Shown here: in pieces, positions 4,900-7,589 of the stretch
Position numbering within the stretch: position 1 is the stretch's first letter
How the letters are laid out: every line of letters starts with the position of its first letter
Assembly: GCA_007117255.1 (NCBI GenBank)
Contig: SKGU01000021.1
Location: 1-7,589 of the forward strand
DNA length: 7,589 nt
Direction of reading: 5' to 3'
Source of the DNA: Natronohydrobacter sp.
GTDB taxonomy: Bacteria > Pseudomonadota > Alphaproteobacteria > Rhodobacterales > Rhodobacteraceae
The notes under the pieces: model-generated
What the model saw: only the letters and a program-made list of their open reading frames with translations
Told to the model about the DNA's origin: nothing
The model's database searches: none
Position numbers and translations under genes: made by a program

Positions 4900-5545
4900 G
4901 TGATTTCTCCATTGAGTGTGAAGTTGCGTCGGAACGTGGATCTCTGTGCACACAAGGCGCTATTCGCGCGACCGCATGTGTTTGTGCGACATCAGGGCCT
5001 TCGTGACGGATAGGGCGATCCGGTGTGAGGGTGTCGGGATATGCGGCATGGCGGTCGAGGAGCAGCTCCAGAAGACATGGCTCCAGCCCGCAACCAAGGG
5101 CGCTGCCATCGCCTTCGACGGCCAGCAGGTCAACAAGGTTGGTATGAGACATGAAGGGCATGCGAACTCCAGCAAGGCACAGCGATCTGGTCTGTCTTGC
5201 CGGGCGGCCAAAGCAATCTGGCGGCTGGGTGGGTCAATCCTGACAAATTCACTCAGCAATGTAAAGATGTATCTCATCCATGTGATTACGTATTGCGCAA
5301 GCCCGCCAACCCCGCTTTGCAGACCTTTGCTCATGGCCGGTCAATCGCGCGCATTGTCGCTTTCGGGCTTCCAGTCTTGGCCATGCCCTTTCAGTGGCCA
5401 CAGGTGGACGAATGGAAACTCTCGTATTGCGGGTTCGTGATCGAGTCGTGCATCCACCGTCGCGAACGACACGCACATTTACCAGTCTCGACATGCGAAC
5501 TGTCTGAACAGTGTCGCGCGCGGCTGATCTGATCGACGCCTCAGA
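4900..5545. other. Gene-poor stretch with no supportable coding region
   Basis: About 645 bases between two minus-strand genes. Several mid-length open frames overlap on both strands (4946-5440 +; 5155-5532 +; 4960-5334 -; and one starting at 5161 on the minus strand), but none shows a known motif. The best candidate is the minus frame from ATG 5161, which has GGAG five bases upstream and GC-rich third positions for its first ~45 codons (MSHTNLVDLLAVEGDGSALG...); however, it continues out of frame into the signal peptide of the next gene. The region may be a decayed gene or insertion remnant. No tRNA, terminal repeats or CRISPR were seen. Confidence 0.4.
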
Positions 5546-5548
5546 TCA
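5525..5548 (-). terminator. Hairpin at the 3' end of the FliM-like gene
   Basis: TGATCTGA (5525-5532), loop of eight bases, TCAGATCA (5541-5548): a perfect 8-bp stem that includes the stop codon of the minus-strand gene. No T-run follows. A second small dyad, ACTGT-CTGA-ACAGT (about 5499-5512), lies just beyond. Together they probably mark the transcript end. Confidence 0.4.
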
Positions 5549-6643
5549 TTCCGTCATTTGTTGAGATAGTTCCTCCGACTGTTGGTTTTCTGGGGCCGGG
5601 GTGGCTGAGTTATCCGGGGGCGCATCCGGCAAAAAGCTGGCCTGAGGCGGCCGAAACGGAATTATCTGCGCTGCCATTGCCGGGGCCAGTGCACTGGCCC
5701 CCATCGAATCCGTCAGCACACCCGGATCGGCTGTCAGGCGTACGGCGCGCTGCCCGCGCGCCTGCCCCAGCCGGCCAATGCCAAGAGGATCATGATTGAT
5801 GCTTTCCAGCGACAGCGTCTCAAGCGCGGCTTCCGGCAATTGCACAATGTCGCCTGGGCGCAACTGCAGCGCATCTGACAAAGTGATCTGCACGCGCCCC
5901 AGAATCGCCGAGACCTCGACCGCACTGCCCGACACAGCGATGCTCAGCCGCTCCTGCCAATCGCGTTCCACATCCATTTGGGACTGAGCTTGCGCAGGGC
6001 GCGCGCTATCTTCTGCCGTATCAGGCAGAATCAGAAACCAATCCCCTTCCTTGGCCCCGAAGCCCAAACTGACGCGCAGATGCAACACCTGAAACACCCC
6101 ATCATCAAGCATCATGCCCAAAGGCCGCGGATCATCCAGATAAGACCCATAGACATACCCAGATACCAACCCGGCCTGCGGTAGATCGGCACAGCGCTGT
6201 TCGACCAGACGCAGGAACGCATCGACCAAGGGCGACATCAGCGCGGCGTCGGTCCGTGTGGGCTTTCGCTTCGGAGGAACGGCCGGATCTACACGGCCTG
6301 TGGTCTGCGCTTCGACCATGCCGGCAAGCACCATGGGGCAAGCCATGACCAGCCCCATACGGTCGCCCGGCCCTTCCAGCACCGCCAGAAACACGCCTGT
6401 TTCCATAAGATCAAGCAATTCGGCCAACGCAGCAGAACGGGTTTCCACCTTGGTAACAACCGCATCCAGGCCTTGGCACTGTGCAGCCATGCGTCCGAAA
6501 GCAACACGAAGAGCCGCACCGAATGCCGCACGTTCCTGCGCAGCAATGGCGCGATGCCGCGTGGCCATTGCCACCAGCGCATTGTCCCGCGGCGCCTGAT
6601 TGTCCGCCGTCGTTATATTGTCGCTATCCGCCTGTTCCGTCAT
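5546..6643 (-). CDS. FliM/FliN-family flagellar motor switch protein
   Basis: A 365-residue protein. The C-terminal half carries a SpoA/FliN-type domain at about residues 232-306: ERLSIAVSGSAVEVSAILGR, then VQITLSDALQLRPGDIVQLP, and an ending resembling GQARGQRAVRLT. The N-terminal region (about 25-210) matches the divergent FliM-like middle domain seen in Rhodobacteraceae, including FLAVLEGPGDRMGLV and a second alpha/beta half. The tail is Pro/Gln/Glu-rich and low in complexity. Such proteins form the cytoplasmic C-ring that binds CheY-P and sets rotation. The ATG at 6643 is used because upstream residues look unlike the family; a GTG at 6715 would start 12 bases after the preceding gene and cannot be excluded. 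It lies downstream of a lytic transglycosylase on the same strand, probably one operon. Confidence 0.8.
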   Translation of the reverse strand: MTEQADSDNITTADNQAPRDNALVAMATRHRAIAAQERAAFGAALRVAFGRMAAQCQGLDAVVTKVETRSAALAELLDLMETGVFLAVLEGPGDRMGLVMACPMVLAGMVEAQTTGRVDPAVPPKRKPTRTDAALMSPLVDAFLRLVEQRCADLPQAGLVSGYVYGSYLDDPRPLGMMLDDGVFQVLHLRVSLGFGAKEGDWFLILPDTAEDSARPAQAQSQMDVERDWQERLSIAVSGSAVEVSAILGRVQITLSDALQLRPGDIVQLPEAALETLSLESINHDPLGIGRLGQARGQRAVRLTADPGVLTDSMGASALAPAMAAQIIPFRPPQASFLPDAPPDNSATPAPENQQSEELSQQMTE

Positions 6644-6727
6644 TGCCTTGCCACCCGTGCTGCAATCAGCTTGCAGCAAAAGGGTTAGCAAAGGTTGAAG
6701 ATCAGGTTTTTTCACACTTCCCGGAAC

Positions 6728-7345
6728 TTATCCCTGGCAAACCGGCAATGATCGCGTGAAGGCCGCGATATCGGCGCGTTTACTGGCATCACGCAAAGGC
6801 GGCCAATCCTTGGCGACACCGCCCCATCGCCCACGACTTCCGGCCACGACCTGATCACGGGCAACCGCCTGTGCTGCGATACGCGATGCGCAGCGCAGAT
6901 TTGTCGGTCCGTCATACAGCCCGTTGGGGTGCGACAGATCACACCCGTAATAGCGCGCTGAAGTGGGCCAAATCTGCAAAAGCCCGCGATAACGTCCACC
7001 TGCGCCTGCAGCTTCCGGCCGCCATGTGCTCTCATAGCCTGCCAGGCCGGAAAACAACGCTGTCCAGAACGCCTTGCGGCCCTCAGTATCTGCCGCAACA
7101 TAGCCCGGACAGAACGTGTCGATATCCTTTGGCACGGTCGTCACAAGTGCGCGACCTTCCTGATCCATCGCTGCATATTTCGCCGCAGTCCAGATGCGGG
7201 CTTCAGGGCGATGATCCCAGCGGGTGGCCACCTCGATCGATCTTGTGGCTTTCGCCTGATCTTGTGGCGCAGACAAGGTGCACCCGGACGTAAAAGCAAG
7301 CGTGACAGCGGCCAGCAAAGGCGCGACGGGCAAGAAACGGGTCAT
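6728..7345 (-). CDS. Lytic transglycosylase, SLT domain, putative lipoprotein
   Basis: A 205-residue protein. The N-terminus MTRFLPVAPLLAAVTLAFTSGC is a signal peptide that could end in a lipobox with Cys22 (-3 Thr is unusual). The SLT domain is marked by GYESTWRPEAAG, with catalytic Glu105, and GLLQIWPTSARYYGC (121-135), matching the E-S...GLMQI-xP-x-(S/T) pattern of soluble lytic transglycosylases. These cleave peptidoglycan between MurNAc and GlcNAc, leaving 1,6-anhydroMurNAc. Mature cysteines 79, 135, 152 and 203 could form two disulfides. The ATG at 7345 starts the signal peptide; its ribosome site (CGGAAAA) is weak. The FliM-like gene follows, so a role in opening the wall for the flagellum is plausible but not shown. 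Confidence 0.85.
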   Translation of the reverse strand: MTRFLPVAPLLAAVTLAFTSGCTLSAPQDQAKATRSIEVATRWDHRPEARIWTAAKYAAMDQEGRALVTTVPKDIDTFCPGYVAADTEGRKAFWTALFSGLAGYESTWRPEAAGAGGRYRGLLQIWPTSARYYGCDLSHPNGLYDGPTNLRCASRIAAQAVARDQVVAGSRGRWGGVAKDWPPLRDASKRADIAAFTRSLPVCQG

Positions 7346-7473
7346 GGATTTTCCGAAAGAAGCACAGCACCCAAAATGCGCTGCATCCGCGCCATGCGCC
7401 GAATCAGCATGCCTTGGCAATTGCGCCTGCCGAGTTATGCCGGTTTTGAGCGAGCTTTCGCCGAACCACGCCC

Positions 7474-7502
7474 TTGCCGCGCACGCAGCCCTTGGCTAGA
7501 AG
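7474..7502 (+). promoter_or_regulatory. Candidate promoter of gatB
   Basis: TTGCCG (7474-7479) and TAGAAG (7497-7502) are separated by 17 bases, each 4/6 to the sigma70 consensus, about 35 bases upstream of the gatB start. Placement is right but the match is modest. Confidence 0.3.
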
Positions 7503-7536
7503 ACAGGCTATTCGCAGGACAAAGGACGCGCGCAAC

Positions 7537-7589
7537 ATGCTCGATCTGGCTTATGAGACCCCGAAGCCAAAGGTGATTTCCGGTGCGAC
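7537..7589 (+). CDS. gatB: Asp/Glu-tRNA amidotransferase subunit B, 5' end
   Basis: Only 17 codons are in the window: MLDLAYETPKPKVISGA. This opening is characteristic of GatB in Rhodobacteraceae, where it leads into the conserved HDWE(L/M)VIGMEVHAQV stretch (outside the window). GatB with GatA and GatC amidates Glu-tRNA(Gln) or Asp-tRNA(Asn) in the cytosol. AAAGGA (7521-7526) lies ten bases upstream of the ATG. It is transcribed divergently from the lytic transglycosylase gene across a 191-base gap. The call rests on a short recalled N-terminus, so some doubt remains. Confidence 0.75.
   Translation, partial: MLDLAYETPKPKVISGA

Noticed and set aside
5155..5532. Plus-strand open frame of about 126 codons
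   Set aside because: No ribosome site at any start, no motif, low-quality codon use, and competing frames of similar length on the other strand.
7346..7420. N-terminal extension of the lytic transglycosylase from 7420
   Set aside because: It would place 25 polar residues before a clear signal peptide; the ATG at 7345 starts that peptide directly.

Overview
The window looks like chromosomal DNA of an alphaproteobacterium of the Rhodobacteraceae/Roseobacter group. The evidence is GC-rich coding sequence, an N-terminus matching ethylmalonyl-CoA mutase of that family, a FliM/FliN-type protein of the divergent kind found there, an ECF16-like sigma factor with a NrsF (DUF1109) anti-sigma factor, and a perfect Irr-type iron control element (ICE). 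No phage, IS, CRISPR, tRNA or rRNA was recognised.

Layout. 1-217 (-): 5' end of ethylmalonyl-CoA mutase, preceded by an inverted repeat over a candidate promoter. 474-1466 (+): exported beta-lactamase-fold serine hydrolase. 1504-2684 (-): ECF sigma factor and NrsF-type membrane anti-sigma factor, overlapping by ATGA, with a candidate autoregulated promoter upstream. 2929-3454 (+): hemP and a DUF1289 cysteine-motif protein, with a possible small upstream ORF coupled to hemP. 3461-3931 (-): a Dps-type ferritin convergent with that pair, with a sigma70-like promoter (4015-4043) and an ICE palindrome (4050-4066) upstream. 4062-4496 (-): unrecognised soluble protein whose stop codon lies inside the ICE. 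4621-4899 (-): small exported protein. 4900-5545: no supportable gene. 5546-6643 (-): FliM/FliN-family motor switch protein, downstream of a lytic transglycosylase lipoprotein (6728-7345, -). 7537-7589 (+): first 17 codons of gatB.

How the parts may work together. The middle (2.9-4.1 kb) reads as a small iron-homeostasis locus: HemP for haem uptake, a four-cysteine DUF1289 protein, and a Dps that would store or detoxify iron, with an Irr-type operator next to the Dps promoter. The adjacent sigma/anti-sigma pair belongs to a family known elsewhere to respond to redox or heavy-metal stress, so the segment may be a metal/oxidative-stress neighbourhood; that link is inference. The flanks are housekeeping or central metabolism (ecm, gatB) and cell-envelope/flagellar genes. 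All genes belong to known or plausible families; I did not find a clearly new multi-gene system. The most informative features are the regulatory sites.
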